A stretch of 64,000 nucleotides of DNA from Nocardia amamiensis (lineage in GTDB: Bacteria > Actinomycetota > Actinomycetes > Mycobacteriales > Mycobacteriaceae): contig NZ_JADLQX010000010.1 of NCBI RefSeq assembly GCF_015477605.1, positions 62,001-126,000 on the forward strand, written 5' to 3'. The translations under genes were made by a program, and so were the position numbers. Every line of letters begins with the position of its first letter. The first letter of the stretch is position 1. Shown piece by piece: positions 56,995 through 64,000 of this stretch. The notes beneath the pieces are model-generated. The model did not search any database, was not told where the DNA came from, and was given only the letters and a program-made list of their open reading frames with translations.

Positions 56995-57462
56995 TCACCC
57001 TTCGGGATGCAGCACCAGGATCGTGGTGGAGCCGTGCGCGATCAGCTTGCCGCTCGCGTCGGTGATCCGTCCCTCGGCGGTGGCCGTGCGCCGCCCGACG
57101 TGCACCGCGGTGGCTTCGCAGGTCAGGCGGGAACCGTCCAGCGTCACCGCCCGGATGAAGTTCACCTTCAACTCCAGCGTCGTATACGCCACGCCGTCAC
57201 CGAGTTTGGTGAAGACCGCGCTGCCCATCGCGGTGTCCATCAAGGTGGCCAGGACACCGCCGTGCACGGTGAACATGGCGTTGATGGTGGCCGGATTCGG
57301 GTCGAGGTAGTACCGGGTGTAGCCGTCCCCGGCCGTCTCCAACCGAATCCCCAGAGACGCGCCGACGCCGAGATTCTCGCGAAGACCCCGCTCGAAAACC
57401 GTGGTCAGTTCGGTGACACGGGACGCGACGGTCCCGTTGGCGTGAGTGTCGATGCTGGTCAT
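56995..57462 (-). CDS. PaaI-family thioesterase
   Basis: A 155-residue hotdog thioesterase of the PaaI/YbgC superfamily. FTVHGGVLATLMDTAMGSAV carries the HGG and catalytic Asp, and TTLELKVNFIRAV the substrate strand. ATG 57462 follows GGGAGG. It is transcribed away from the SRPBCC/ArsR operon and toward the cluster terminator, so it is probably not part of the lipid cluster. Confidence 0.9.
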   Translation of the reverse strand: MTSIDTHANGTVASRVTELTTVFERGLRENLGVGASLGIRLETAGDGYTRYYLDPNPATINAMFTVHGGVLATLMDTAMGSAVFTKLGDGVAYTTLELKVNFIRAVTLDGSRLTCEATAVHVGRRTATAEGRITDASGKLIAHGSTTILVLHPEG

Positions 57463-57663
57463 GGCTTTGCCTCCCTCGCGAACGTTGCCCCGATATTCGA
57501 TCAGCGCCCGATGAACTCCACCCGACCGCGCCCGGTTGCATTCCGACTTTCGATCGGCTGATAGGCCGCCCCTCGATGTCCGCCGCCGGCCGCCAAGTCG
57601 CACGCCGCAGCAGAGCTCTACGAGCACGCCCGCGGACGGCAGCAGCGACCGACAGCCCTTGAC

Positions 57664-57708
57664 GCAACCAGTTGGTTGCAATACAGTCAATGGCAACCGA
57701 TTGGTTGC
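57664..57708 (+). promoter_or_regulatory. Two ArsR-type operators before the SRPBCC gene
   Basis: GCAACCAGTTGGTTGC (57664-57679) and GCAACCGATTGGTTGC (57693-57708) are 16-bp sites with perfect GCAACC/GGTTGC arms, 29 bp apart centre to centre, directly upstream of 57727. Two near-identical sites point to autoregulation by the ArsR protein encoded at 58127. Confidence 0.75.
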
Positions 57709-57726
57709 TATACATTGGAGGTTGTT

Positions 57727-58158
57727 ATGGGATTCCCCGATCAGATCGTGCGGACAGTCGAGCTCGCGCACCCGCCCGCCAAGGTGTGGACGGCGCTGAC
57801 CACGGCCGAGGGCCTCGGCACGTGGTTCGGCAATTCGGCGACGATCGACCTGCGCCCCGGTGGCGTCGCGCAGATGACCTGGCAGAACGGCCACAGCGCC
57901 GATATGCGGATCGAGCGGGTCGAGGAGCCGAGCGTGTTCGGGTTCACCTGGCACATCTACGGACTGCCGGAGGACGACCCACGCCGCACCTATGTCGAGT
58001 TCACGCTGGAACCGGCCGGCGCGGGGACCCGGCTCACGGTGACGGAGACGGGTTTCGCTCAGCTGTCGGCCGACGACCACCGCAAGGCATTCGACGGCAA
58101 CACCGAGGGTTGGGCGAGCGAGCTGGGTGAGCTGGTCGAATACCTTGACGCAGCCTGA
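57727..58158 (+). CDS. SRPBCC (START/AHSA1-like) domain protein
   Basis: A 143-residue SRPBCC protein. FPDQIVRTVELAHPPAKVWTAL opens the fold, followed by GLGTWFGN and the LTVTETGF block of AHSA1-type proteins. These bind hydrophobic ligands or act as stress proteins. GGAGG precedes the ATG. It overlaps the ArsR gene by 32 bp, the usual actinobacterial arrangement in which ArsR represses the pair. Confidence 0.9.
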   Translation: MGFPDQIVRTVELAHPPAKVWTALTTAEGLGTWFGNSATIDLRPGGVAQMTWQNGHSADMRIERVEEPSVFGFTWHIYGLPEDDPRRTYVEFTLEPAGAGTRLTVTETGFAQLSADDHRKAFDGNTEGWASELGELVEYLDAA

Positions 58159-58477
58159 TATCGAGGCGATCGCCGAGCGGGTCTTCATCGCCTTGGCCGA
58201 CCCCAGCCGCCGCGGCGTCCTCGCCGCGCTGGCAGCGGGCGGCCCCGCCACGGCAACGGATCTGGCCGATCGCCTGCCGATCACTCGGCAGGCGATCGCC
58301 AAACACCTCGCCCTGCTGGCGGACGCGGGCCTGGTCACGGCCGAACCAGGGGAACGGCGCCGGATCCGATTCCGGCTCGAGTCCAGCCCGATGCAAGTGG
58401 CGCAACAGTTTCTGGCCGCGCTCGCCCGCGATTGGGACAGCCAGCTCGACGCCCTGCGCAGGCACCTCGACGATTGA
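58127..58477 (+). CDS. ArsR-family regulator
   Basis: About 116 residues from GTG 58127 (or 110 from TTG 58145; both overlap the SRPBCC gene). Winged HTH: ALADPSRRGVLAAL then LADRLPITRQAIAKHLALLADAGLV. No metal-binding cysteines are visible, so it is not a metal sensor. It probably represses its own operon through the two palindromes at 57664-57708. Confidence 0.9.
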   Translation: MSWSNTLTQPDIEAIAERVFIALADPSRRGVLAALAAGGPATATDLADRLPITRQAIAKHLALLADAGLVTAEPGERRRIRFRLESSPMQVAQQFLAALARDWDSQLDALRRHLDD

Positions 58478-58510
58478 GGCAGGTAGCGCCCCCGCCAAGT
58501 GGACAGGGCG

Positions 58511-59092
58511 CTACTTCGGGACGTCGGCGGCCTGCCAGCGCGGGTCCCGGCCGAGGAGTGCCGCGATATTGTCCATCGCCGATAGCGCTGGGTCCTCCTT
58601 CAACGCGCGACGGTAAACTCCGCCCGGGCCATTGAGCGGACTACCGGGGCCGGTGATCGACCGCGCGATCGGCAGCGCTATCGCGGTGAGACGGTCCGGG
58701 ACCGTGCAGGGTCGGCCGAGCGCACGGGACAGGTCCCAGCGGTGGGTCAGCATGTCGACGAAGTGGACCGAGAGCACCACGTCGGTCGCCATCGCGCCGG
58801 CTTCGGGCAGATGCACGACGCCGCCGACCTGTTCCATCGCCACCACCCACCGGGCGGCGGTGCGGGCGAAGCCATCTCGTGGGTCGTCGGCATGATCTTC
58901 GAGCGGCGCGAACACTGTCGCGATGACAGCCTCGTGGCGTTCGTTCATATGCTCGATCAGGTCCGCAACCGTCCAGCCGGTACACGGCGTCGGCGCACCG
59001 AGGTCGGTGTCGGCGACAGTTGCCACATCGTGGCCGATCAGCGCCAGGGCCATCGCGTCGAGTCGCAGCAGATCGCTCAAGGTCTCTCCCAA
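58511..59092 (-). CDS. TIGR03086-family (DinB/MDMPI-like) metal-binding protein
   Basis: About 193 residues of the mycothiol-dependent maleylpyruvate isomerase N-domain family. PTPCTGWTVADLIEHMNERHEAV is the signature, with metal-binding histidines in IEHMNERH and the later TDVVLSVHFVDMLTHRWDL. Starts at TTG 59092. It is divergent from the TetR gene across a 44-bp palindrome and is presumably its target. Confidence 0.87.
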   Translation of the reverse strand: MGETLSDLLRLDAMALALIGHDVATVADTDLGAPTPCTGWTVADLIEHMNERHEAVIATVFAPLEDHADDPRDGFARTAARWVVAMEQVGGVVHLPEAGAMATDVVLSVHFVDMLTHRWDLSRALGRPCTVPDRLTAIALPIARSITGPGSPLNGPGGVYRRALKEDPALSAMDNIAALLGRDPRWQAADVPK

Positions 59093-59097
59093 AAATT

Positions 59098-59141
59098 AGC
59101 GTCCGGTCGTTCGCTAAAATGATAGCGAACGACCGGACGCT
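59098..59141. promoter_or_regulatory. 44-bp palindromic TetR operator
   Basis: Two perfect 19-nt complementary arms (59098-59116 and 59123-59141, core CCGGTCGTTCGC/GCGAACGACCGG) around a 6-bp AT-rich centre. It fills almost the whole 52-bp gap between the divergent MDMPI-like and TetR genes, so a dimer pair bound here would block both promoters. Confidence 0.88.
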
Positions 59142-59144
59142 ACG

Positions 59145-59768
59145 ATGGGCTCCGTGTCTCCCCGCAGCTCACACGCCGAAGCAGCACGCACCAGGGACCG
59201 AATCGTCCGGGTCGCCGTCGAGGACGCGTCGCGGATCGGCGTGGACGGCCTCACCATCGGCGCACTCGCCGACCGGCTCGGAATGAGCAAGGCCGGTGTC
59301 GTCGGCCCCTTCGGATCCCGCGAGAACCTCCAGCACGCCGCATTGGAACAGGCTGGACGAATCTTTCGCGCAGCCGTCATCGAACCACTCGCCGAGTTGT
59401 CACTCGGCCCGGCCCGCCTGGCCCGGCTGATCGATATCTGGATCGACTATTTGGCCGAATGCCCCTTCCCTGGAGGATGTTTCGTCACCGCGGCCTCGAC
59501 CGAACTCGACGGACGGCCGGGGCCGCTGCGCGACCGCCTGCACACCGTGGTCACCGACTGGCGCGCCTTCCTCACCGCGGAAGTCGCCGCGGCACAAGCC
59601 GAAACGCCCAGCCCGCATCGACCTCCGGAGGAGGTGGCCACCGTCCTCATCGGCATCTCCATGGCGGTGAACCAGGAGATCCAGCTGCTCGGCGACATTT
59701 CCGCCGCCGAACGCGGACGTGCCGCCATGCGCAACGCGGCCGGATTGCCCGCACCGACCGAACTTTGA
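59145..59768 (+). CDS. TetR-family regulator
   Basis: A 207-residue TetR protein. HTH (about 15-60) contains AVEDASRIGVDGLTIGALADRLGMSKAGVVGPFGSRENLQ, in order, with the TetR_C_16-like ligand domain behind. ATG 59145 lies 3 bp from the operator palindrome, so the mRNA would be nearly leaderless; GTG 59154 is an alternative start. It should repress itself and the divergent MDMPI-like gene. Confidence 0.93.
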   Translation: MGSVSPRSSHAEAARTRDRIVRVAVEDASRIGVDGLTIGALADRLGMSKAGVVGPFGSRENLQHAALEQAGRIFRAAVIEPLAELSLGPARLARLIDIWIDYLAECPFPGGCFVTAASTELDGRPGPLRDRLHTVVTDWRAFLTAEVAAAQAETPSPHRPPEEVATVLIGISMAVNQEIQLLGDISAAERGRAAMRNAAGLPAPTEL

Positions 59769-59945
59769 CGAGTCCGCGGTCGGCGCGCCACCTGCAACCG
59801 ATGTGCGCCACGCACGATGCCCTCTTTTTTCAGGGCGTGTAATCGACTGCTGCACCACCCTTTCGGTTCGCATCTGGTCGGTGACGGGTCGGACTCGGGC
59901 AACGGAGACCTAGTACGGGGTCGGCCGCAGGACAGGGGAAACATC

Positions 59946-60238
59946 GTGCGGGATCCGCGCTATGAACATGCCAAGGTGCTGCGGCGAGACGGCCGGGCGG
60001 GGAGGCGAGCGCGGTGCTCACCCAACTGCTGGCCGAGCGGCCCGGGGATATCGGCGCCCGCTACGCACTGGCGGTGTGTCAGCTCGATCTCGGACTACGC
60101 CGCGAGGCGCGCGAGAGCCTGCTGCAGGTAGTGCACGCCCAGTTTCGGCGTCCCCCATCCGATATGGCGACTGCGCGCCGCCGCCACACTCCGACGAGCG
60201 TTACACGAATCAACCAGCAACGGCGGCCGCGCGGATGA
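59946..60238 (+). pseudogene. Frameshifted fragment of a TPR protein
   Basis: GTG 59946 (behind GGGGAAA) opens RDPRYEHAKVLRRDGRAG, and an adjacent frame continues LTQLLAERPGDIGARYALAVCQLDLGLRREARESLLQVVHAQ, a tetratricopeptide pattern. A one-base loss in GCGGGGAGGCG (about 59994-60008) separates the two halves. The end runs into the convergent membrane protein gene, so the C-terminus is also lost. Confidence 0.55.
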
Positions 60239-61499
60239 CCATCGCGGTATCCGTGGCGCGGTGCAGTCCGCGGCGGTCGTAGGCGTAGGTGACGCCTGCG
60301 CCGAGAAGCAGTCCCACGACCAGGCCGAGCACCGTCATCCAGAGGCCGTGGCCGAAACCGGCTTCGATACGCGCGTCGAAGAACAGAATGGCGCGCACCG
60401 CCAAATAGATCTGGTGCATGGGTTCGAACGCGGCCAAGTTCGCGATGTAGGTGGGCGTCGCCTCCAGCGGGACCGTGGCGGCCGAGGACGGCAGGCCGAG
60501 GACGACGAACAGGACCAGGTTGACCATCAATCCCGCGGTACCGAAGGCGGCGAGAACAGCAAGTGCGGTCACGCCGACGGCGATGATGGCCAGGGTTCCA
60601 TACAGCCACAACAGCAGCGAACTGCCCAGCGGGACGCCCAATGCCGTTGCGACGGCGAGAAATATCCCGGACAGAATCGGCGCCGCGGTGGCGATGACAG
60701 CCCACTTCACGAGCAGGGTGCGGAAGCGGGAAATCCCAGTGGCCGGGGGATGCACGAACCACGGGCCGTATTCGGTGGGAGTGAAGCCGAGTACCGAATC
60801 GACGAGAGTGTGGATGATCATGGCGCCGGTGAAGCCGGCGAGCAGCAGGATCAGGGTGTAGAAGAAGGCGACGAGACCCTGTCCGGCGGACTCGTCCATG
60901 GGATGGTAAGGCGCGGTGACGATCTCGACCGGGTCGGTGAGCATCAGGCGGGCGGCGCCACTGGGCTCGACCGGCGCGCCGGGACCCGCCGCGAGGGCGG
61001 CGTGCACCTGATCGGTCAGGTTCTTGCCGACCGTCTCGTCCACCTGGTTCAGCGCTCGGTCGGCGATACGCTGCATGATCCCGGTGGTGTAGGGGCCGAC
61101 GCGCGGGTTGGTGTGGACCGTGATCACCGGGCGCTCGATCGCACCTGGCACCACGGCGGCGGCGCCGAGAATCGCCAGCCGTTTGGTGAAATCGGACGGG
61201 ATCACGATCGCGCCGTAGACCTCGCCGTGTCCCAACTGTCTGCGCGCCTCGGCGATGCCGACGACACGCAGGTCGATCGTCTCCGGCGATATGCCCGCGA
61301 CCAGCGCGTCGGTGACCTGAGCGCCGATATTGGCGGGCTTGCCGTCGATCGTGTCGCCGACGTCCTGATTGACCAGGGCCACCGGAAAGTCGTGCAGGTT
61401 CTTCTCGGTATTGCCGGAGTAGCCGAGATACATGGTCGCGAGCAGCGCCGCGAAAACCATCAGCACCGCGATCGGGGCGGTGAAAGTCCGAACCGTCAT
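60210..61499 (-). CDS. YhgE/Pip-family ABC-2-type membrane protein
   Basis: A 429-residue membrane protein with one N-terminal helix, a long extracellular domain (about 30-200) and about five C-terminal helices (from ~210), the YhgE/Pip architecture. KNLHDFPVALVNQDVG is the conserved block after TM1. The family relates to ABC-2 permeases and phage-infection/ESX-type proteins; some are exporter-like. No ATPase gene is adjacent. It is divergent from the TetR gene at 61566, with operators between, and so is probably its target. Confidence 0.87.
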   Translation of the reverse strand: MTVRTFTAPIAVLMVFAALLATMYLGYSGNTEKNLHDFPVALVNQDVGDTIDGKPANIGAQVTDALVAGISPETIDLRVVGIAEARRQLGHGEVYGAIVIPSDFTKRLAILGAAAVVPGAIERPVITVHTNPRVGPYTTGIMQRIADRALNQVDETVGKNLTDQVHAALAAGPGAPVEPSGAARLMLTDPVEIVTAPYHPMDESAGQGLVAFFYTLILLLAGFTGAMIIHTLVDSVLGFTPTEYGPWFVHPPATGISRFRTLLVKWAVIATAAPILSGIFLAVATALGVPLGSSLLLWLYGTLAIIAVGVTALAVLAAFGTAGLMVNLVLFVVLGLPSSAATVPLEATPTYIANLAAFEPMHQIYLAVRAILFFDARIEAGFGHGLWMTVLGLVVGLLLGAGVTYAYDRRGLHRATDTAMVIRAAAVAG

Positions 61500-61509
61500 G
61501 TCCAGTCAA

Positions 61510-61543
61510 TGTAGTCAGTGACTACAAAGTAGGCAATGACTAC
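61510..61543. promoter_or_regulatory. Paired TetR operators
   Basis: TGTAGTCA-G-TGACTACA (61510-61526) is a perfect palindrome. A second imperfect copy, GTAGGCA-A-TGACTAC (61529-61543), follows 18 bp centre to centre. They lie between the divergent YhgE/Pip and TetR genes; the half-site TGACTAC is shared. Confidence 0.8.
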
Positions 61544-61565
61544 ATTTTGTTATCCTGCCAACACC

Positions 61566-62165
61566 ATGCCGATCAACCGAGCCCGCTCCTACCATCACGG
61601 CGACCTGCGCGCCGAGTTGCTGCAGCGGGCCGAGGCGACGCTGCGCGAGTCCGGGGTCGACGGCCTGTCGCTGCGCGGGCTGGCTCGCGACATCGGTGTC
61701 AGCCACGCCGCCCCGACCCGGCATTTCAAGGACAAGCAGGCATTGCTGGACGCCCTCGCGGTGGCCGGATTCGAGCGCCTCGCCGCCGCGCTGGGGCAGA
61801 CCGCCGCCGCCGGCTCGATCGAGGGGCGCATTCGCGCGCTGGCCAGGATCTACCTCCGCTTCGCGACGGAGAACTCGGCCCTCGTTGCGCTGATGTTCGC
61901 GCGCAGGCACAGCCCCGCCGCGGGCGACGCGATGTCCCAGGCGGTGGACGCGGTGTTCGCGACACCGGTCGCGCTCATCGCCGAAGCGCAAGCGCGCGGC
62001 GAGGTGATCGCGGGCGACCCGCGCCGCATCGCGCTGTCCGCCGTCGCCGCCCTGCAAGGCCTGGCCACCTTCGTCAGCGCCGGCGTGTTCGCCGCCGAGA
62101 CCGCCGACGAACTCTTGGACGAGACCACCACGCACATGATCGAGGGGCTGCGCCCACGCCCGTGA
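61566..62165 (+). CDS. TetR-family regulator
   Basis: A 199-residue TetR protein. HTH: AEATLRESGVDGLSLRGLARDIGVSHAAPTRHFKDKQALLDAL, in order from about residue 18, typical of the AcrR-like group with WHG C-terminal domain. ATG 61566 is chosen over 61536 because the protein family starts MPxxRxxSYHHGDLR. It is divergent from the YhgE/Pip gene and probably represses it via the two palindromes. Confidence 0.93.
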   Translation: MPINRARSYHHGDLRAELLQRAEATLRESGVDGLSLRGLARDIGVSHAAPTRHFKDKQALLDALAVAGFERLAAALGQTAAAGSIEGRIRALARIYLRFATENSALVALMFARRHSPAAGDAMSQAVDAVFATPVALIAEAQARGEVIAGDPRRIALSAVAALQGLATFVSAGVFAAETADELLDETTTHMIEGLRPRP

Positions 62166-62215
62166 CGACGCGGCGCCGGCACCCGAACCGCCCCTCCCCT
62201 GCTCGTTTCGCGCCG

Positions 62216-62812
62216 TCAGTCGCGCACGGCCGCCACCATTTCGTCGATGCGACCGCGCAGCGACCGGCCCGCGGCCAGCAGTGGTTCGGTCGAGCGGAGC
62301 GTGCGACTGAGGACGAAGGCGCCCTCGAGGGCGGCGAGAACCGCGAGGATGAAGTCGCGGGCATCCGGAGCCGACAGGCCGCGGCGGACGAAGTAGGCGG
62401 TGCCCTCGTCGACCCAGGAGCCGATGACCTCGGCGGCGACCTCGCGCAGGGCGGGTTCGCTGTCGGCGATCTCGCCGGCGATGGTCCCGACCGGGCACAT
62501 GTTGATCCAGCCGGTCTGTTCGATCTGTTCGGCGGCGGCTTCGAAGGCGGCGGGGACCGCGTCGCGCAGGTCGTCGTGCGGGTCGAGCAGCAGCGGGAGC
62601 AACTGGATGTAGGCGGCCCCGGATGCGCGCAGGGCTGCGGCGGCGACCTGTGGTTTTCCTCCGGGGAAGTGGTGATAGAGCGAGCCCATCGGCGCGCGGG
62701 CGGCGACGGTGATCTGCTTGACGCTGGTTCCGGCGTAGCCCTGCGTGCGCATCAGCTCGGCCGTCGCGGTGACCAGGCGTTCGGAGGTGCTGGTTGACAT
62801 CTTCTCGGTCAC
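62216..62812 (-). CDS. TetR-family regulator (LmrA/YxaF-like)
   Basis: A 198-residue TetR protein. HTH: ELMRTQGYAGTSVKQITVAARAPMGSLYHHFPGGK, the pattern of the LmrA/YxaF-like group (YHHFPGGK). The C-terminal domain holds TGWINMCPVGTIAGE, also typical. It is divergent from the alpha/beta-hydrolase gene across 52 bp with palindromes and is probably its repressor. Confidence 0.93.
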   Translation of the reverse strand: MTEKMSTSTSERLVTATAELMRTQGYAGTSVKQITVAARAPMGSLYHHFPGGKPQVAAAALRASGAAYIQLLPLLLDPHDDLRDAVPAAFEAAAEQIEQTGWINMCPVGTIAGEIADSEPALREVAAEVIGSWVDEGTAYFVRRGLSAPDARDFILAVLAALEGAFVLSRTLRSTEPLLAAGRSLRGRIDEMVAAVRD

Positions 62813-62821
62813 CCCACCAGA

Positions 62822-62850
62822 CTAGAGCAAATACTCTAGAGCGATCGCTC
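62822..62850. promoter_or_regulatory. Operators between TetR and alpha/beta-hydrolase genes
   Basis: CTAGAG-CAAATA-CTCTAG (62822-62839) and GAGCGATCGCTC (62839-62850) are perfect palindromes sharing a TAGAGC half. They lie just before the hydrolase RBS and start at 62865, fitting TetR control of both divergent genes. Confidence 0.75.
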
Positions 62851-62864
62851 GAACGGAGGCGAAC

Positions 62865-63725
62865 ATGCCGACAATCGACCTTCCCGTGGGCCCGGTGCAC
62901 TATGCCGAGCGGGGCGAAGGACCGCCCGTCGTCCTGTTGCACGGCCTGCTGATGAACCACACGTTGTGGGACGAGGTGCTCGATCTACTCCCCGGCGGTT
63001 TCCGCTACGTGCTTCCGGACCTCCCCCTGGGCGCGCACCCCATCCCGCTGAAGCCGGGCGTCGACCTGAGCCTGCGCGGCCTGAACCAGCTGCTCGCCGA
63101 CTTCCTCGCCGCACTGGATCTGCGCGAGGTGACGCTGGTGCACAGCGACTGGGGTGGTGCGCTGTTTCTCACCGCTTACGGTCTCGACGAGCGCGTCGGC
63201 AGGCTGATCGTCCTGCCGTGCGAGGCTTTCGACAACTTCCCGCCCGGCCTGCCGGGCAAGATGGCTACCGTCGCGACCTATCTGCCCGGCGGAATCTCCT
63301 TGGCGCTGCGGCAGTTACGGGTTCCGTGGCTGCGTCGCTCACCACTGCTGTTCGGCTGGATGGCACGCCGCCCACTGCCCGACGACCTGGTGCGCGGCTG
63401 GACCGAGCCCGGACTGCGCGACGCCCGCATCCGGCGCGACCTGCTCGCCTACACCAGATCGGGCTTCCGCAAGCGAGAACTCATCGCCCATACCGAAGCG
63501 TTGGCGAACTTCTCGGGCGATGCGTTGATCCTGTGGTCGTCGGCGGGCAAGGTGATGCCGCGCGAGCACGGGCGTCGGCTGGCCGAACTCATCCCGCGCG
63601 GGCGGCTGCTCGAAATCGACGACGCCTACGTCCTTTCCATGCTCGACCAGCCCGCCGCGGTCGCCGAGGCGATGTCGGCGTTCCTGGCCGAACACCGCGC
63701 CACTCCGGGCCCGAACACGCGGTAG
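62865..63725 (+). CDS. Alpha/beta hydrolase with Asp at the nucleophile position
   Basis: A 286-residue alpha/beta-hydrolase-fold protein. The oxyanion HG (LLHGLL) is present. The nucleophile elbow reads VHSDWGG with Asp95 at the nucleophile, as in haloalkane dehalogenases. The C-terminal segment where the catalytic His is expected reads DDAYVLSMLDQP, without His. Similar SDWGG/DSYTLxxLDQP proteins occur in mycobacteria. Hydrolase activity is therefore doubtful as drawn. CGGAGG precedes the ATG. It is divergent from a TetR gene that probably controls it. Confidence 0.88.
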   Translation: MPTIDLPVGPVHYAERGEGPPVVLLHGLLMNHTLWDEVLDLLPGGFRYVLPDLPLGAHPIPLKPGVDLSLRGLNQLLADFLAALDLREVTLVHSDWGGALFLTAYGLDERVGRLIVLPCEAFDNFPPGLPGKMATVATYLPGGISLALRQLRVPWLRRSPLLFGWMARRPLPDDLVRGWTEPGLRDARIRRDLLAYTRSGFRKRELIAHTEALANFSGDALILWSSAGKVMPREHGRRLAELIPRGRLLEIDDAYVLSMLDQPAAVAEAMSAFLAEHRATPGPNTR

Positions 63726-63924
63726 ACGTTGGCCAAGAAGCTCGACGCGCGGGCGATGCGCACACGTGCCGAACGGGCTGCGGGGCCAGAGCACCAGCGT
63801 TGTCGAGCCGGCATGAGCTTCCACCCGCGCTTCATGCCGATGCAGCGACCGCCAGCCACCACCTGTGCCACGTACCGGCGCGACGACGTCCGATGGCCAC
63901 CCGTCGGCCAGCCGCCGATCCGGA

Positions 63925-64000
63925 TCAGACTTTCACGGTCTCCAGTTCGGCTGGAGCTGCCGGGTTCTCTGGGGTCTCCAGGATCTCCGTGGTCTCGGAC
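63925..64000 (-). CDS. C-terminal end of an unidentified gene (partial)
   Basis: At the right edge the minus strand carries an open frame ending TGA (63927-63925). The visible C-terminus is about 24 residues, acidic and Pro/Glu/Thr-rich (ending ELETVKV). The protein family cannot be told from this piece. Codon periodicity and a clean stop support coding. Confidence 0.4.
   Translation of the reverse strand, partial: SETTEILETPENPAAPAELETVKV

Overview
The window is from a high-GC actinobacterium of the mycolate-producing type, most likely Nocardia or a close relative. This is inferred from gene content, since no rRNA or tRNA marker is present: F420-dependent (Ddn and PPOX class) oxidoreductases, a mycothiol-type DinB-like protein, an EspR-like regulator, a conservon (cvnABCD plus P450s), PruR/PruA/PruB proline catabolism in the mycobacterial arrangement, and many P450s. 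Genes are dense, often joined by ATGA or GTGA overlaps, and GTG/TTG starts are common.

Layout. 1-5422 (minus strand): the start of a PfaA-like (PUFA-synthase type) polyketide synthase, an SGNH esterase, an FAD oxidoreductase, a long-chain acyl-CoA synthetase and a LysR regulator. 5500-8000: a repeated ~85 bp element, a cold-shock-like gene overlapping a secreted protein gene, and a 25-codon micro-ORF in front of an XRE-TPR regulator. 8160-13760: Nocardia-type hypothetical genes and a DHA2-type efflux pump, broken up by decayed partial copies of two neighbouring genes. 13700-24560: nitrogen and amino-acid metabolism (pruR, pruAB, APC permease, amidase, Lrp regulator, alanine dehydrogenase), two F420-type enzymes and an EspR-like regulator. 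24980-30595: a complete conservon with two P450s, one of which lacks the K-helix ExxR. 30769-40696: about 9.9 kb of accessory and regulatory genes bounded by 440 bp direct repeats, apparently an integration or duplication that split a P450-regulator locus. 41000-46240: regulator/SDR pair, NUDIX, potassium channel, OmpA-like lipoprotein and two RNHCP proteins with a possible leader-peptide attenuator. 46438-56985: a divergent biosynthetic cluster. 56995-64000: small regulator-target pairs with visible palindromic operators.

The most notable system is 46438-56929. On the plus strand lie a fatty acyl-AMP ligase, a ferritin-like diiron desaturase, a hotdog thioesterase, a free-standing ACP, a cyclopropane-synthase-like methyltransferase and a second diiron desaturase. 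On the minus strand lie three P450s and an FAD monooxygenase. With no ketosynthase present, this looks like a pathway that loads a ready-made fatty acid on a dedicated ACP, desaturates and methylates or cyclopropanates it, releases it and oxidises it. The logic is like that of bacterial alkyne/polyyne clusters but with soluble diiron enzymes. Other points of interest are the repeated micro-ORF element beside the XRE-TPR regulator, the 440 bp direct repeats, and the P450 without ExxR in the conservon.
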